DNA of 64,000 nucleotides from Escherichia sp. ESNIH1 (GCA_002918705.1 PQKR01000002.1:310001-374000), one strand, 5' to 3'. Positions 1-9,716 are shown, numbered from the stretch's first letter. Notes: generated from the letters alone by a model not told the origin. Program-made: numbers and translations.

Positions 1-1230
1 CAGCTTGCTGGCCTTCAGCAGGTTAGCGCGATCGAAGCCGTTGCCTTTCGACACTGGCGGCTGATAGATCGCGTTAAACACCTCTGCCGGCAGGTCGGCC
101 TTCATGGGGGCGAGCAGGGTCAGCTCTGCCGCATCGGGATAACCGCGGGCGGCGTACTCGGTATTCTGGAAATAGCTGTTGGTGCGGCTGTAGGCATTAT
201 AGAACAGCGCCTTGTTCATCCACTCAAAGTCAAAGGCAAGGGTAAGCGCCTCACGTACGCGACGGTCGCTAAACAGCGGACGCTGGTTATTAAACGCCAG
301 CCAGCGTGTATCCTGAGCCGATTCGTTTTTCAGCTCCTTTTTAACGATCTGATGATTACTGAAGTTTTTGCCGCTGTAGCGGGTGGCCCAGTTTTTAGCA
401 TCGCCTTCGGTACGCATGTCAAATGCGCCCGCTTTAAACGCTTCAAAGGCAACGTTATCATCAAGGTAGTAGTCGTAGCGGATTGAATCGAAATTCCAGC
501 GGCCGCGGTTAACCGGTAAATTGGCTCCCCAGTAGTCCTTCACCCGGCTGTAGACGATGTACTGCCCCATTCGCCATTTGCTAATGCGGTACGGCCCGCT
601 ACCCAGCGGCGGGGTGGCGAGGGGATCGCTGAGCTTGTGGTTTTTCCAGAACTTCTCCGGCATGACCGGTAGCGTCAGCAGGCTGAGCATATCCTCTTTG
701 CCTGGCTTCGCCAGCTTGATGCGTACCGTGAGCGGCGCGATAGCCTCCATCGTCGTGCCCTTATAGATCAGGCGAAACTGCGGCACCCCTTCAGTCATAA
801 ACTTATGGAAGGTAAAGGCGACGTCGCGGGCGGTAATCGGCGAGCCATCGTGAAAGGTGGCGCGCGGGTTAAGCGAGATCTCCATCCACGAATAGTCATC
901 GGCATAGCGCGCCACCTCGGCGATCAGCGGATAGTAGCTACCCGGTTCATCGTCAGAGGTGGTGAACAGCGAGTCATAGAGCGACTCCGTGCGCACGCCG
1001 GCATTGCCGCGCAGGGCAAAGCGGTTAAAGTTATCGAACGTGCCAATGACCGACAGCGTGACGTTGCCGCCCTTGGGGGCCGCCGGGTTCACATAGTCGA
1101 AGTGGGTAAAGTTGATGGCGTATTTGGGTTCGCCAATGACGGCAAAGGCATAGTTCTCTTTAATAGTCTGCGCCTGGCAGGTAAAGCATATCAGAGCAAA
1201 CAGCAGAGCAGAGAGGCGCGCAAACGTCAT
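1..1230 (-). CDS. yejA: Oligopeptide ABC transporter periplasmic binding protein YejA (3' truncated by window)
   Basis: The minus frame is open from an ATG at 1230 to the window edge, giving 410 codons of a family that is usually about 600 residues, so the C-terminal third is missing. The protein begins with a short signal peptide ending near a Cys-Gln-Ala stretch and continues as an SBP_bac_5 type solute-binding protein, the periplasmic component of the YejABEF peptide importer linked in E. coli to microcin C uptake. The rest of the operon (yejB, yejE, yejF) would lie beyond the left edge. In E. coli the phosphodiesterase gene pdeN (rtn) sits between mepS and yejA; it is absent here. Confidence 0.9.
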   Translation of the reverse strand, partial: MTFARLSALLFALICFTCQAQTIKENYAFAVIGEPKYAINFTHFDYVNPAAPKGGNVTLSVIGTFDNFNRFALRGNAGVRTESLYDSLFTTSDDEPGSYYPLIAEVARYADDYSWMEISLNPRATFHDGSPITARDVAFTFHKFMTEGVPQFRLIYKGTTMEAIAPLTVRIKLAKPGKEDMLSLLTLPVMPEKFWKNHKLSDPLATPPLGSGPYRISKWRMGQYIVYSRVKDYWGANLPVNRGRWNFDSIRYDYYLDDNVAFEAFKAGAFDMRTEGDAKNWATRYSGKNFSNHQIVKKELKNESAQDTRWLAFNNQRPLFSDRRVREALTLAFDFEWMNKALFYNAYSRTNSYFQNTEYAARGYPDAAELTLLAPMKADLPAEVFNAIYQPPVSKGNGFDRANLLKASKL

Positions 1231-1346
1231 CAGGCAGTGTCCTTTTACCGGGCGCTGGGGTTCAGTGAATGATAAGTGACCTTGCGGATATTGTGAATAT
1301 GATTCGCACGTTATTACCCTGTGTAGAATTTGCCGAGCAAACGAGC

Positions 1347-1380
1347 AAAAAAAAGCGCTGCCGTAGCAACGCTTTTATTT
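1347..1380 (-). terminator. Rho-independent terminator after mepS
   Basis: A 10-bp stem (1351-1360 with 1367-1376, one G-U pair) is followed on the minus strand by a run of eight T residues. It lies just downstream of mepS and separates it from yejA. Confidence 0.75.
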
Positions 1381-1440
1381 ATTCTGTTTTCTCGATACCG
1401 GCCAAGGGAAAACCGGTCTCGGGTAATTAGCTACGTACCA

Positions 1441-2007
1441 TTAGCTACGAACTAATACGCGGCGCGCTTCATTGTAGCGCTTCTTCCAGTAGGGTTCGTC
1501 CATATTGGAGATCATCACACCGCTGCTGGTGGATGCATGAACAAACTGGTTGTTACCGATATAGATGCCAACGTGGCGTCCGGTTGAGCCCGCGCGGAAG
1601 AGAACCAGGTCGCCGGTACGCAGACTGCTGCGTGATACCGATTTGCCCATCTCCTGCTGTTCGTAGGTCGAACGCGGCAGCTCTAAGCCAAACTGTTCCC
1701 GGAAGGTGCGCTGTACGAAACCAGAGCAGTCGATGCCACGCTTGGTATCGCCGCCAAGACGGTAACGCACGCCTTTCCAGCTGGCGTATTGATCCATAAT
1801 TCGCGATTTAACGTCGAGATTACGTACCATACTTTCAAATTCATCCTGAGAAGCTTGCAGTGAAGAGGCATCTTCCATGCCCACAACATGCGTCTCAGGG
1901 TGCATATTCTTTGCGGTATTTGTCGAACAAGCTGAAAGCAGTGCCGCTACTGCAATCGCGGGGATAGCCCGCCAGAGATATCTCAGGAACGGTTGAGATT
2001 TGACCAT
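1441..2007 (-). CDS. mepS: Murein DD-endopeptidase MepS (NlpC/P60 lipoprotein)
   Basis: MepS (Spr) is an outer-membrane lipoprotein that cleaves the D-Ala-mDAP crosslinks of peptidoglycan so that new strands can be inserted. The 188-residue product has a lipoprotein signal with lipobox LSAC (Cys27). An NlpC/P60 domain follows, with the catalytic triad Cys94 (in DCSGFV), His145 and His157; counted from the lipidated cysteine these correspond to the known E. coli positions 68, 119 and 131. In E. coli the protein level is set by Prc/NlpI proteolysis. The gene is monocistronic here, with a long upstream region and its own terminator. Identification is secure. Confidence 0.97.
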   Translation of the reverse strand: MVKSQPFLRYLWRAIPAIAVAALLSACSTNTAKNMHPETHVVGMEDASSLQASQDEFESMVRNLDVKSRIMDQYASWKGVRYRLGGDTKRGIDCSGFVQRTFREQFGLELPRSTYEQQEMGKSVSRSSLRTGDLVLFRAGSTGRHVGIYIGNNQFVHASTSSGVMISNMDEPYWKKRYNEARRVLVRS

Positions 2008-2423
2008 GTTGCTTATTTTCCCTTGAAGTCCTTAACGATAAATAATCGTTATAAAAATGCCAAACGTGACGAGCCTAATAACTTGCGCACTGAGAGACAA
2101 TTCCTCTTGGTCAAATCTGTGGTGAAACGCACAAATTAATTCACAGCGGGAATATTTATCTCTGTGAGGCGAAACGTCATCGAGATTACCCGATCGTATC
2201 CCCCATTGCGAGTAGTTTTATAGGATTTTTTATAAGAAATTATGATAGACAAAGTGAAAAAAATGATTTGGGTAAAAAGCGTTCGATTTGGCTTAGGTGT
2301 CATTCAACTCGCTAATTTGTAAGTAAATTAAAATGACAAAATGATGACAAACTGCGCCGACAGGTAAAAATTTGTGTCAGGGATCCTAATGAATCCCTGA
2401 TGTGCGTTGTTAATATAACTCGT
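2008..2423. other. AT-rich intergenic region between lpxT and mepS
   Basis: About 415 bp without a plausible gene. It must hold the mepS promoter and leader, since mepS reads leftward out of it, and the lpxT terminator lies at its right end. The middle (about 2160-2350) is distinctly AT-rich with several A/T tracts. I found no ORF with a convincing ribosome binding site and no recognised small RNA. Confidence 0.6.
2360..2400 (-). terminator. Terminator-like hairpin after lpxT
   Basis: A perfect 8-bp stem (2377-2384 with 2393-2400) is followed on the minus strand, after a short AC-rich spacer, by five T residues. It lies 24 bp past the lpxT stop codon. Confidence 0.6.
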
Positions 2424-3137
2424 TTAAATGTTATTAAATTGTATATTTTTATTAGGAAGGTAACGATCAAAGAGTGAAACTACTTTGTCACTTATCGATG
2501 TCAGCAGCATCCACGGCAGGCCAATAAGCACCGCAGAGAGCGAGCCGACGGCGATATCGCTAAACCAATGCGCGCCAATCGTTACCCGCGGGAACGCAAA
2601 GACCACAAAAATAATAAGGGCAGCAGTAAAGGCTTTTCTGCCAAAATAGCGCAGCATAAATGTGGAAAAAATAAGCAGCATCATGCCGTGATCGCCAGGG
2701 AAGCTATCTTTTGACGCATCCTTAGTAGAAATATCCAGCAGTTCGCTCACGCGCCAGATATCGCTGAAATAGAGGGTAGGGCTGGCGCGTTTAACCGGGT
2801 AGAGCAGCTGCGCAAGCTGATTTACCACCAGCGCCGTCAGCAGCATCACTAAACCGATAGCCATAATGCGGCGTCGGCCGACGCTGTCGGCCTTTAGCCA
2901 GAACGCAAGCATGACGCAGCCCATTGCCAGCAGCGAGCAGGCGTCAAACGCCCGATTGTTGGTGATCGCCACCAGCCACAGGAAGGCACGGCTCTCCACC
3001 AGCAGATGATTGAAAAAATGAAAAATCGCAGAGTCCAGCGTAAACCACGCACCGTGATTATCGGGCAGGTACCAGGATAAAAACAGGCCCAGCCCGGCAG
3101 CGTTCAGCAGTAATATAAGCGGCAATCGATTTTTCAT
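2424..3137 (-). CDS. lpxT: Lipid A 1-diphosphate synthase LpxT (PAP2 family)
   Basis: LpxT is an inner-membrane phosphotransferase that moves a phosphate from undecaprenyl pyrophosphate to the 1-position of lipid A on the periplasmic face, linking LPS charge to carrier-lipid recycling. The 237-residue protein has about six hydrophobic segments and the three PAP2 signature blocks: Lys116/Arg117 with Pro120, the SFPGDH block at 145-150, and Arg184...His190...Asp194. Length and motifs match E. coli YeiU. It lies between yeiR and mepS as in E. coli, 33 bp after yeiR in the same direction, so the two may share a transcript. The C-terminus is AT-rich and Asn-rich. Confidence 0.95.
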   Translation of the reverse strand: MKNRLPLILLLNAAGLGLFLSWYLPDNHGAWFTLDSAIFHFFNHLLVESRAFLWLVAITNNRAFDACSLLAMGCVMLAFWLKADSVGRRRIMAIGLVMLLTALVVNQLAQLLYPVKRASPTLYFSDIWRVSELLDISTKDASKDSFPGDHGMMLLIFSTFMLRYFGRKAFTAALIIFVVFAFPRVTIGAHWFSDIAVGSLSAVLIGLPWMLLTSISDKVVSLFDRYLPNKNIQFNNI

Positions 3138-3170
3138 AGTTCCGTCACGGCAATTTTTAAAGCCGCAACG

Positions 3171-4157
3171 TTAATCCTCATCCGCTAAACGAAGCTTCAA
3201 CAGAGCGGACTGAAGCGCATTCCAGTCTACGTCACGATCCGCAATTAACTCGATGCGGCTGTCCGGCGGAGCAATATTCTGCGTCTCAATATGGAAGTCG
3301 TCGCCCTGGCGATTGATGCGCACCAGCCCCTCGGCAATACGCATTACGCCCTTTACCCGTCCGACCGGGGCCAGACGCGCCCACTCCAGGATACCTACGG
3401 TATCAAACCGCGTTTGGGCATCAAAAATCCAGCCGCAGGCCTGGTGGCCCTGGCCGCTGTTCAGGCTGCGCCGCCAGCGCTGGTGGCCGGGCAGATTGAG
3501 TGCCGCTAATCCCTTTTTCTCAGCGTGGCCGTGGTTGTGCTCGGCGTTGGAAGGTAGCTCGCGACGATTGCGGCGAGGGGTATCCAGCAGCGCAGGATCA
3601 ATCTCGCCCTGGGTAGCCGTCAGCAGCTGGCGGTCGCCGCCAAACCGCTGCCACCACTCGGCCAGCGCCGCCTCGCTCTCAGGAGTCGCGCGATCGCTTT
3701 TATTAGCGACGATGATATCCGCCGCCGCCAGCTGATCGCGGAAGTTGTCATTGGTGACCGCTTTTTCATCCAGCAGCTGACGCGGGTCGAGCAGGCAGAG
3801 GGTGGCCTGCAGGTCGATCCACGGCTCATAAACGTCAGCCGTCAGGATATCCAGGATCTGCTTCGGATGGCCCAGACCGGTCGGCTCAATCAGCAGGCGA
3901 TCGGGCTTACCCTGACGCAGCAGGGTATTCAGACCCACCTGCATCGGCAGGCCGTTGACGCAGCACATGCAGCCGCCGGGGATCTCTTTTAGCAGCGCGC
4001 CGCTCTCGGCCATCAGCGCGCCATCGATGCCGACCTCACCAAATTCATTGACCAGCACGGCCCACTTCTCTCCCTCCGGCTTGTTCGCCAGCAGATGTAA
4101 TATAGAGGTGGTTTTGCCGGTGCCCAGGAAGCCGGTAATTAAATTGGTCTTAGTCAC
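3171..4157 (-). CDS. yeiR: Zinc-binding GTPase YeiR (COG0523/CobW family)
   Basis: YeiR is a cytoplasmic G3E GTPase of the COG0523 group, thought to act as a zinc metallochaperone. The N-terminal GTPase domain shows a P-loop (GFLGTGKT, residues 9-16), the family metal motif CMCC (63-66) and an NKSD guanine-specificity motif. A His-rich stretch near residue 205 precedes the CobW C-terminal domain. I chose the GTG at 4155-4157. It is preceded by GGAG at five bases' spacing and gives 328 residues, the same length as E. coli YeiR. An upstream in-frame start at 4211 would add 18 unconserved residues. Confidence 0.9.
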   Translation of the reverse strand: MTKTNLITGFLGTGKTTSILHLLANKPEGEKWAVLVNEFGEVGIDGALMAESGALLKEIPGGCMCCVNGLPMQVGLNTLLRQGKPDRLLIEPTGLGHPKQILDILTADVYEPWIDLQATLCLLDPRQLLDEKAVTNDNFRDQLAAADIIVANKSDRATPESEAALAEWWQRFGGDRQLLTATQGEIDPALLDTPRRNRRELPSNAEHNHGHAEKKGLAALNLPGHQRWRRSLNSGQGHQACGWIFDAQTRFDTVGILEWARLAPVGRVKGVMRIAEGLVRINRQGDDFHIETQNIAPPDSRIELIADRDVDWNALQSALLKLRLADED

Positions 4158-4288
4158 ATTCACTCCAGAAATAGTCCCGCACAATAAAGCGCGTAAAAAC
4201 GATCCCATCATCCTGGCGAAAAAAGAGTGAAAAGAGAAGGGTCACCGCGGACGGCAGCATTTTCCGTCCGCGGTAAGGGCAGGAAAGG

Positions 4289-5755
4289 TTAACGCTGTAG
4301 CGTGGAGATCACCGCCTGATGCGCGCCCTGGGTGGTGATACGCTGCCAGGCGGCTTCGATGCCGGCGACAAAGTCTGGATTGTTCGGCAGATCGGCGCCA
4401 AAGATTTCGCTGAGCGAGAGCAGAGCCGCAACACGCTCCTGCTCACTGCTTTGGGCCACCTTCTCACGGAACTTCTCCGCCAGCGGATCGCGCACATCAA
4501 TAGCGTTCCCTGCATCATCAATGCCGCTGACGTAGCGCATCCAGCCCGCGACGCCCAGCGCCAGCAGCGGCCACGCCGATCCACGTTCCAGATGCAGGCG
4601 AATGCTCTCCAGCATGCGCTGGGGAAGCTTTTGGCTGCCGTCCATCGCAATTTGCCAGGTGCGGTGCTGTAGCGCCGGGTTAGCAAAGCGCGCCAGCAGG
4701 CTCTCGGCATAGTCGGTTAAATCGACGCCGGTAATGCGCAGCGTCGGGGCCTGCTCATCCAGCATCAGCTGGCGAGCCGCGGCGCGAAAGTGCGCGTCGG
4801 CCATACAGTCGTTGATGTGGGCAAAACCAGCCAGGTAGCCGAGATACGCTAAAAAAGAGTGGCTGCCGTTGAGCATCCGCAGCTTCATCTGCTCCCAGGG
4901 CAGGACGTCATCGACCATCTGCACGCCTGCGGCTTCCCACGCCGGACGCCCGGCAACGAAGTTATCTTCGATAACCCACTGGATAAAAGGCTCGCAGCTG
5001 ATGGCGCAGGGATCCGCTACCCCCAGCACGTCGGCGATCTCGGCCAGCGAGGCATCGGTGGCCGCGGGCACAATGCGATCGACCATCGTGCCCGGAAAAC
5101 TCACCTGCTCGCCGATCCACGCTGCCAGCTCGGCAGAGCGCTGCTGCGCCATCCCCAGCACGGCGTTTTTAACCACGTGGCCGTTGTCTGGAATGTTGTC
5201 GCAGGAGAGAACGCTAAAGGGAGGCAGGCCCCGCTCGCGGCGGCGGGAGAGGGCCTCAACCAGAATGCCCGGCGCGGAGTGCGGCGCCTGCGGGTTCTGC
5301 AGATCGTGCATGATGCGTTCATTGCGGGTATCCAGCTTGCCGGTGGCCGGATCGATGCAGTAGCCTTTCTCGGTGATGGTCAGGGAGACAATCGCCACCT
5401 GCGGCTCGCAAAACTTCTCAATAATGGCCGCCAGCGAGTCGAGCTTTGCGTTGAGACACTCTTTCACCGCACCGACAATAATCGCCTGGTTCCCCTCAGC
5501 GCCTTTCTCCAGCACGGTAAACAGATGATCCTGCTCGCGGAGCTGGGTCATTAATGTGTCGCCGCTGAACAGGCTAATCTCACAGATGCCCCAGTCGCCG
5601 CCCCGGGCATTCAGCACCCGATCGGTTAACAGCGCCTGATGAGCGCGGTGAAAAGCGCCAAACCCGAAGTGGACAATGCGCGAGCGCAGCGCCTGACGAT
5701 CGTACCCTGGCCGTTGAACGTTTTCCGCGAGGGCAACAGAGGCTATATTTTTCAT
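4289..5755 (-). CDS. yeiQ: Mannitol dehydrogenase-family oxidoreductase YeiQ (fructuronate reductase-like)
   Basis: This 488-residue NAD-dependent long-chain polyol dehydrogenase has the same length as E. coli YeiQ and is a paralogue of UxuB, which interconverts D-fructuronate and D-mannonate. The Rossmann domain starts around residue 25 (HFGFGAFHRAHQ). The mannitol-dehydrogenase C-terminal domain carries the family's catalytic Lys in the MKLRMLNGSHS stretch. Here it is divergent from uxuA (mannonate dehydratase), 209 bp apart with UxuR-like operator halves between. The natural inference is that the pair performs two consecutive steps of glucuronate catabolism, with YeiQ in the UxuB role. The substrate is not proven by sequence. 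Confidence 0.88.
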   Translation of the reverse strand: MKNIASVALAENVQRPGYDRQALRSRIVHFGFGAFHRAHQALLTDRVLNARGGDWGICEISLFSGDTLMTQLREQDHLFTVLEKGAEGNQAIIVGAVKECLNAKLDSLAAIIEKFCEPQVAIVSLTITEKGYCIDPATGKLDTRNERIMHDLQNPQAPHSAPGILVEALSRRRERGLPPFSVLSCDNIPDNGHVVKNAVLGMAQQRSAELAAWIGEQVSFPGTMVDRIVPAATDASLAEIADVLGVADPCAISCEPFIQWVIEDNFVAGRPAWEAAGVQMVDDVLPWEQMKLRMLNGSHSFLAYLGYLAGFAHINDCMADAHFRAAARQLMLDEQAPTLRITGVDLTDYAESLLARFANPALQHRTWQIAMDGSQKLPQRMLESIRLHLERGSAWPLLALGVAGWMRYVSGIDDAGNAIDVRDPLAEKFREKVAQSSEQERVAALLSLSEIFGADLPNNPDFVAGIEAAWQRITTQGAHQAVISTLQR

Positions 5756-5769
5756 GACCCATACACCTG

Positions 5770-5950
5770 ATTAACCAATAATTAACAAAGTGCAGTGTAA
5801 AGTTATATGACAGCAAATTGAATTGGTGTGCCTCAAATATCTGCGTAACGTGAGCTGGATCAATCAAAGCTGGCGGACCAATTGACCCTAATCGGGAAGC
5901 ATGTATGGTAGTCGTCATGGGTGTGAGCCATATTGGTATAACAACTTTAT
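5770..5950. promoter_or_regulatory. UxuR/ExuR-like operators in the yeiQ-uxuA divergent promoter
   Basis: The intergenic region contains several copies of the ATTGGT / ACCAAT half-sites typical of UxuR/ExuR (GntR family) operators. They occur at 5773-5779 (ACCAATA), 5822-5828 (ATTGGTG), 5878-5884 (ACCAATT) and 5932-5940 (ATTGGTATA). The last lies about 25 bp before the uxuA start. Control by a hexuronate-responsive repressor is inferred; no uxuR or exuR gene lies in this window. Confidence 0.6.
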
Positions 5951-5964
5951 TTGAGGGTTAGGCG

Positions 5965-7155
5965 ATGGAACAAACCTGGCGTTGGTACGGTCCGAACGAT
6001 CCGGTTTCACTTGATGATGTGCGCCAGGCAGGCGCAACGGGCGTGGTCACTGCGCTGCACCATATTCCCAACGGCCAGGTGTGGCCGATTGAGGAGATCA
6101 AACAGCGTCAGGCGCTGCTGGCCGAAAAAGGGTTAACCTGGTCGGTGGTTGAGAGCATCCCGGTGCACGAAGAGATCAAAACTCACAGCGGTCAGGTTGA
6201 TACCTGGATTGCCAACTATCAGCAGAGCATCCGTAACCTGGCGGCCTGCGGTATTGATACCGTCTGCTATAACTTTATGCCTATCCTCGACTGGACGCGT
6301 ACCGATCTGGAGTATGTGCTGCCGGATGGTTCGAAAGCCCTGCGTTTCGACCAGATCGCCTTTGCCGCCTTTGAGCTGCACGTTCTGAAGCGCAACGGCG
6401 CGGAGGCGGACTATAGCGAAGAGGAGCAGCGTCAGGCCAAAACCTGGTTCGACAACGCCAGCGAAGCGGAGATCGACAAGCTGACCCGCAATATCATTGC
6501 TGGCCTGCCGGGGGCGGAAGAGGGCTATACCCTGGATCAGTTCCGCGCCCGTCTGGCAGAGTATAATGGTATCGATAAAGCGCAGCTGCGGGAGAATATG
6601 GCCGTCTTCCTGCGGGCCATTGTCCCGGTAGCGGAAGAGGCTGGCGTGCGTCTGGCGGTACACCCGGACGATCCGCCGCGCCCCATCCTCGGTCTGCCGC
6701 GTATCGTCTCTACCATTGAAGATATGCAGTGGCTGAAAGAGACCGTCGACAGCATTCACAACGGCTTCACCATGTGCACCGGCTCCTACGGCGTACGCGC
6801 CGATAACGATCTGGTGAAGATGGTGGAGACCTTTGGCGACCGTATTCACTTCACCCATCTGCGCTCAACCTGCCGGGAAGAGAACCCCAAAACCTTCCAC
6901 GAGGCGGCTCATCTGCAGGGCGATGTGGATATGGTGTCAGTGGTAAAAGCGATTTTGACCGAAGAGCAGCGGCGCAAACAGGCGGGCGATCTGCGTCCGA
7001 TCCCGTTCCGTCCCGATCACGGTCACCAGATGCTTGACGATCTGCGTAAGAAAACGAATCCGGGCTATTCGGCGATTGGTCGCCTGAAGGGAATGGCGGA
7101 AGTGCGCGGCGTAGAGCTGGCGCTGAAGCAGACGCTGTTCCGCGATCTATTATAA
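5965..7155 (+). CDS. uxuA: Mannonate dehydratase UxuA
   Basis: UxuA converts D-mannonate to 2-keto-3-deoxygluconate in the Ashwell pathway for glucuronate. The 396-residue TIM-barrel protein matches E. coli UxuA (394) almost throughout. It opens with a conserved [12 protein letters not shown] stretch, and HPDDPP and RPDHGHQML supply expected metal-binding and active-site residues. The ATG at 5965 follows a GAGG ribosome site. In E. coli uxuA is in an operon with uxuB elsewhere on the chromosome; here it is divergent to the uxuB-like yeiQ and lies between yeiQ and yeiP, which are adjacent in E. coli. It is followed by a REP-type repeat and stands as a single-gene unit. Confidence 0.95.
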   Translation: MEQTWRWYGPNDPVSLDDVRQAGATGVVTALHHIPNGQVWPIEEIKQRQALLAEKGLTWSVVESIPVHEEIKTHSGQVDTWIANYQQSIRNLAACGIDTVCYNFMPILDWTRTDLEYVLPDGSKALRFDQIAFAAFELHVLKRNGAEADYSEEEQRQAKTWFDNASEAEIDKLTRNIIAGLPGAEEGYTLDQFRARLAEYNGIDKAQLRENMAVFLRAIVPVAEEAGVRLAVHPDDPPRPILGLPRIVSTIEDMQWLKETVDSIHNGFTMCTGSYGVRADNDLVKMVETFGDRIHFTHLRSTCREENPKTFHEAAHLQGDVDMVSVVKAILTEEQRRKQAGDLRPIPFRPDHGHQMLDDLRKKTNPGYSAIGRLKGMAEVRGVELALKQTLFRDLL

Positions 7156-7167
7156 GTTTCGCAAATT

Positions 7168-7249
7168 GCCCGGCGGCGCGCTGCTTGCCGGGCCTACGGG
7201 ATCGTGAGGTTTTGTAGGCCGGGTAAGGCGGTTAGCCGCCACCCGGCAT
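7168..7249. repeat. REP-type palindromic repeat pair
   Basis: Two inverted GC-rich copies of the enterobacterial REP motif (GCCCGG...CCGGGCCTAC at 7168-7197 and GTAGGCCGGG...CCACCCGGC at 7215-7248) lie between the convergent genes uxuA and yeiP. The same motif recurs at 13.6, 14.1, 42.5 and 62.6 kb. Confidence 0.8.
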
Positions 7250-7259
7250 TGACATAATT

Positions 7260-7832
7260 TTAATCCGCGCGGCCCATATAGCGGCTCTCTTCGATGTGAA
7301 TGCGGATCTTCTCGCCGGTAGTCAGGTATTCAGGCACCTGGATCACCAGACCGGTGCTCAGGGTGGCCGGTTTAGTACGCGAGCTGGCCGATGCGCCTTT
7401 AATCCCCGGTGCGGTTTCCACAATCTCCAGATCCACCGTCTGCGGCAGCTCCAGCGCCAGCAGCTGACCGTCCCACGTCAGAACCTGCATATCCGGCATG
7501 CCGCCTTCCGGCATAAACTGCAGCTCTTCTTCAATCTGCTCTTTGGTGAAGATATACGGGGTGTAATCCTCTTTATCCATAAAGACGTACTCGTTGCCAT
7601 CTACATAGGAGAAGTCAACGAAGCGACGGGTCAGGGTCACGGTATCAACGATGTCATCGCCCTTGAAACGCTCTTCCACTTTCATTCCGGTACGGACGTC
7701 GGCGAAGCGCATTTTATAGAGGGTGGCTGCGCCGCGGGCGCTCGGGGACTGAATATCGATATTTTTTACAATCAGCAGCTTACCGTTGTAATTCAATACC
7801 ATACCTTTTTTGATTTCGTTCGCTCTTGCCAT
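7260..7832 (-). CDS. yeiP: Elongation factor P-like protein YeiP
   Basis: YeiP (EfpL) is a paralogue of translation elongation factor P, which enters the ribosomal E site to relieve stalling at difficult peptide bonds. The 190-residue product has the three-domain KOW/OB/OB arrangement and is nearly identical to E. coli YeiP. The tip loop reads [12 protein letters not shown] instead of carrying the modifiable lysine of canonical EF-P, as in other YeiP proteins. The start at 7832 ([10 protein letters not shown]) is the family start; the frame extends 44 codons further upstream without conservation. It is convergent with uxuA and divergent from yeiW. Confidence 0.95.
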   Translation of the reverse strand: MARANEIKKGMVLNYNGKLLIVKNIDIQSPSARGAATLYKMRFADVRTGMKVEERFKGDDIVDTVTLTRRFVDFSYVDGNEYVFMDKEDYTPYIFTKEQIEEELQFMPEGGMPDMQVLTWDGQLLALELPQTVDLEIVETAPGIKGASASSRTKPATLSTGLVIQVPEYLTTGEKIRIHIEESRYMGRAD

Positions 7833-8000
7833 GATGGATCCTGTACGGAAAAGTGGGAAAAATATCGCGACAAAGTACTCGCGAGGGGCGCAGTTGGCAA
7901 GCCTCTTCGCCAGGTTTTGCATCTTCACTACGAAAAGTGTTAGCGTGCGGCAAAGCGTTGGCATTTGCTGCGCTATTCATCACTAAAAGAGAGCCGTTTT

Positions 8001-8255
8001 ATGGAGTGTCGCCCGGACTGCGGAGCCTGCTGTACCGCCCCGTCAATCAGTAGTCCTATCCCCGGGATGCCCAACGGCAAACCAGCCAATACGCGCTGCG
8101 TGCAGCTCTCGGCGGATAACCTCTGCAACATCTTCGGCTCGCCCCTGCGTCCAAAAGTCTGTTCCGGCCTGCAGCCGTCGCGGGAGATGTGCCTCACCAG
8201 CCGCGACGCGGCGATGACGTACCTGCTTACGCTCGAAGCGGCCACCGCCCCCTAA
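8001..8255 (+). CDS. yeiW: YkgJ-family cysteine cluster protein YeiW
   Basis: This 84-residue protein has a cysteine cluster (CRPDCGACC near the N-terminus, further Cys at about 36, 45, 56 and 65). The pattern is typical of the YkgJ/UPF0153 family, which is predicted to bind zinc or an iron-sulfur centre; its function is unknown. The ATG at 8001 gives the E. coli YeiW length. An in-frame start at 7965 would add 12 unconserved residues. It is divergent from yeiP (168 bp) and its last four bases overlap the convergent setB gene. Confidence 0.88.
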   Translation: MECRPDCGACCTAPSISSPIPGMPNGKPANTRCVQLSADNLCNIFGSPLRPKVCSGLQPSREMCLTSRDAAMTYLLTLEAATAP

Positions 8256-9433
8256 ACGTCCTTAATCCGTGCCAGGCAGACGGCGGCGAGCAGCACCATC
8301 ACCAGCGCAATCCAGAATACGGCATGGTAGCTCCAGATCTCCGCCACCACCCCGGCCATTGAGCCCGCGATGATCCAGCCGACGCGGGTGGTATTGGTAT
8401 AGAGCGTGGTGGCTGCCCCAGCCTGGCCCGGCATTAAATCCTGGAAGTAGAGCATGCCAATCCCCGCCAGAATGCCGATATAGATGGCGTTCAGCAGCTG
8501 GAAAGCCAGCAGCAGGGCTGGCGTATGCACCGTTAGCATGGCGATATAGAACAGCAGACCGCCCGCCACCGCAATACGCATCAGGAAGCGTTTACCAAAG
8601 CGCCTGGCGTAGTAGCCCGCAATCAGCATCGTCGGGATCTCCAGTCCGGCGGCGGTGCCCATCATCACACCAGCAAGCTTCTCCGGCAGGTGCAGCTCCT
8701 CAATAATAAACAGCGGCATATTGATAATGTAGAGGCTGTTAGTGCCCCACATCAGGGTGCAGATAGTAAACAGCAGCAGGGCGTCACGACGGTTGGTGCG
8801 TGGTGCTTCCACCACGCCGGAGGCGAGGCGCGGCTCTTTGCGCATGGCAGGCAGAAAGAGCCAGACCATCACGCCGCAGACAATAAACGCTACCGCCGCG
8901 CTGAGGTACATTACCGTGAAGCCAAATCCCATCGCCAGGGCGTAGGCTAGCGGCGGACCGATGACCCACGCCAGCGACACCTGGGCGCGCAGGATCGAGC
9001 TGAACATTACTGCTTCCCGCCCGGTATGGTCGGCGTGCTCCCGGGCCAGGGCGAACATCTGCGGGTTGGCGGTGGAGCCAAAGCTGCTCAGGAATACGCC
9101 GATAAACAGCAGGATAAAATAGTTGCGGTTCCAGGCAAACAGCACGCAGGCCAGCACGCCGAGCAGGCAGCAGAAAACGATCAGGTTTTTCCGGCTCCCT
9201 TTGCGGTCGGATCGTCCAGCGAGGAACTGGCTGACCAGGATGCCGATCACCGCGCTGCCGGTAAAGAAGAAGCCAACCATCGCCGGACGAACATGCACCT
9301 CGTTAGTCAGAAACAGGCTCAGGGTCGGGGTCTGTAACGCCCCGGCGATGCCGGTTAAAAAGGCAACGATCAGGAACGCGGCAGAGGTGAAATCAACGGA
9401 TCGTGGGGCAGCGTCAGCAGGGGAAGTTTGCAT
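8252..9433 (-). CDS. setB: Sugar efflux transporter SetB (MFS)
   Basis: SetB is a 12-segment major facilitator superfamily exporter in the inner membrane. The SET family exports glucosides, lactose and related sugars and is thought to relieve sugar-phosphate stress. The 393-residue length equals E. coli SetB. Motif A-like residues ([11 protein letters not shown]) occur between the second and third helices. It is divergent from fruBKA, as in E. coli; the shared 370-bp region carries the Cra operators nearer the fru side. Confidence 0.93.
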   Translation of the reverse strand: MQTSPADAAPRSVDFTSAAFLIVAFLTGIAGALQTPTLSLFLTNEVHVRPAMVGFFFTGSAVIGILVSQFLAGRSDRKGSRKNLIVFCCLLGVLACVLFAWNRNYFILLFIGVFLSSFGSTANPQMFALAREHADHTGREAVMFSSILRAQVSLAWVIGPPLAYALAMGFGFTVMYLSAAVAFIVCGVMVWLFLPAMRKEPRLASGVVEAPRTNRRDALLLFTICTLMWGTNSLYIINMPLFIIEELHLPEKLAGVMMGTAAGLEIPTMLIAGYYARRFGKRFLMRIAVAGGLLFYIAMLTVHTPALLLAFQLLNAIYIGILAGIGMLYFQDLMPGQAGAATTLYTNTTRVGWIIAGSMAGVVAEIWSYHAVFWIALVMVLLAAVCLARIKDV

Positions 9434-9702
9434 CTTTGACTATTGTTTAGGGGAGAAAGAGGCGGATTTTACGCCGCTGGAGCGAAAATAGACAGCGATC
9501 AGGCTGGGATTTGCCACAAAAAAGCAAAACGCTATTTTGAAATAATTATCATTAAAGCTGACGTTGCTGAAACAGGGCCGTCGGCTGTGGATTTACGTTC
9601 AGCCTTGCGTCGGCAAGCGTTAAAGAAATGTGCATTAGCTCTAAATTTTTGCACCTAAATGAAGAGTTTCCTTGATCCCGGAAGGAGAGTGAGCAAGACT
9701 TC

Positions 9703-9716
9703 GTGAAACGTTTCAG
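9703..9716. promoter_or_regulatory. Cra (FruR) operator 1 upstream of fruB
   Basis: GTGAAACGTTTCAG is an almost perfect palindrome matching the Cra consensus TGAAACGTTTCA. Cra represses fruBKA in E. coli until fructose 1-phosphate releases it, and two operators there have a similar layout. Confidence 0.88.

Noticed and set aside
9535-9560. A Fur-box-like AATAATTATCATTA sequence between setB and fruB
   Set aside because: It covers only part of the 19-bp consensus and neither neighbour is an iron gene; probably chance in an AT-rich spacer.
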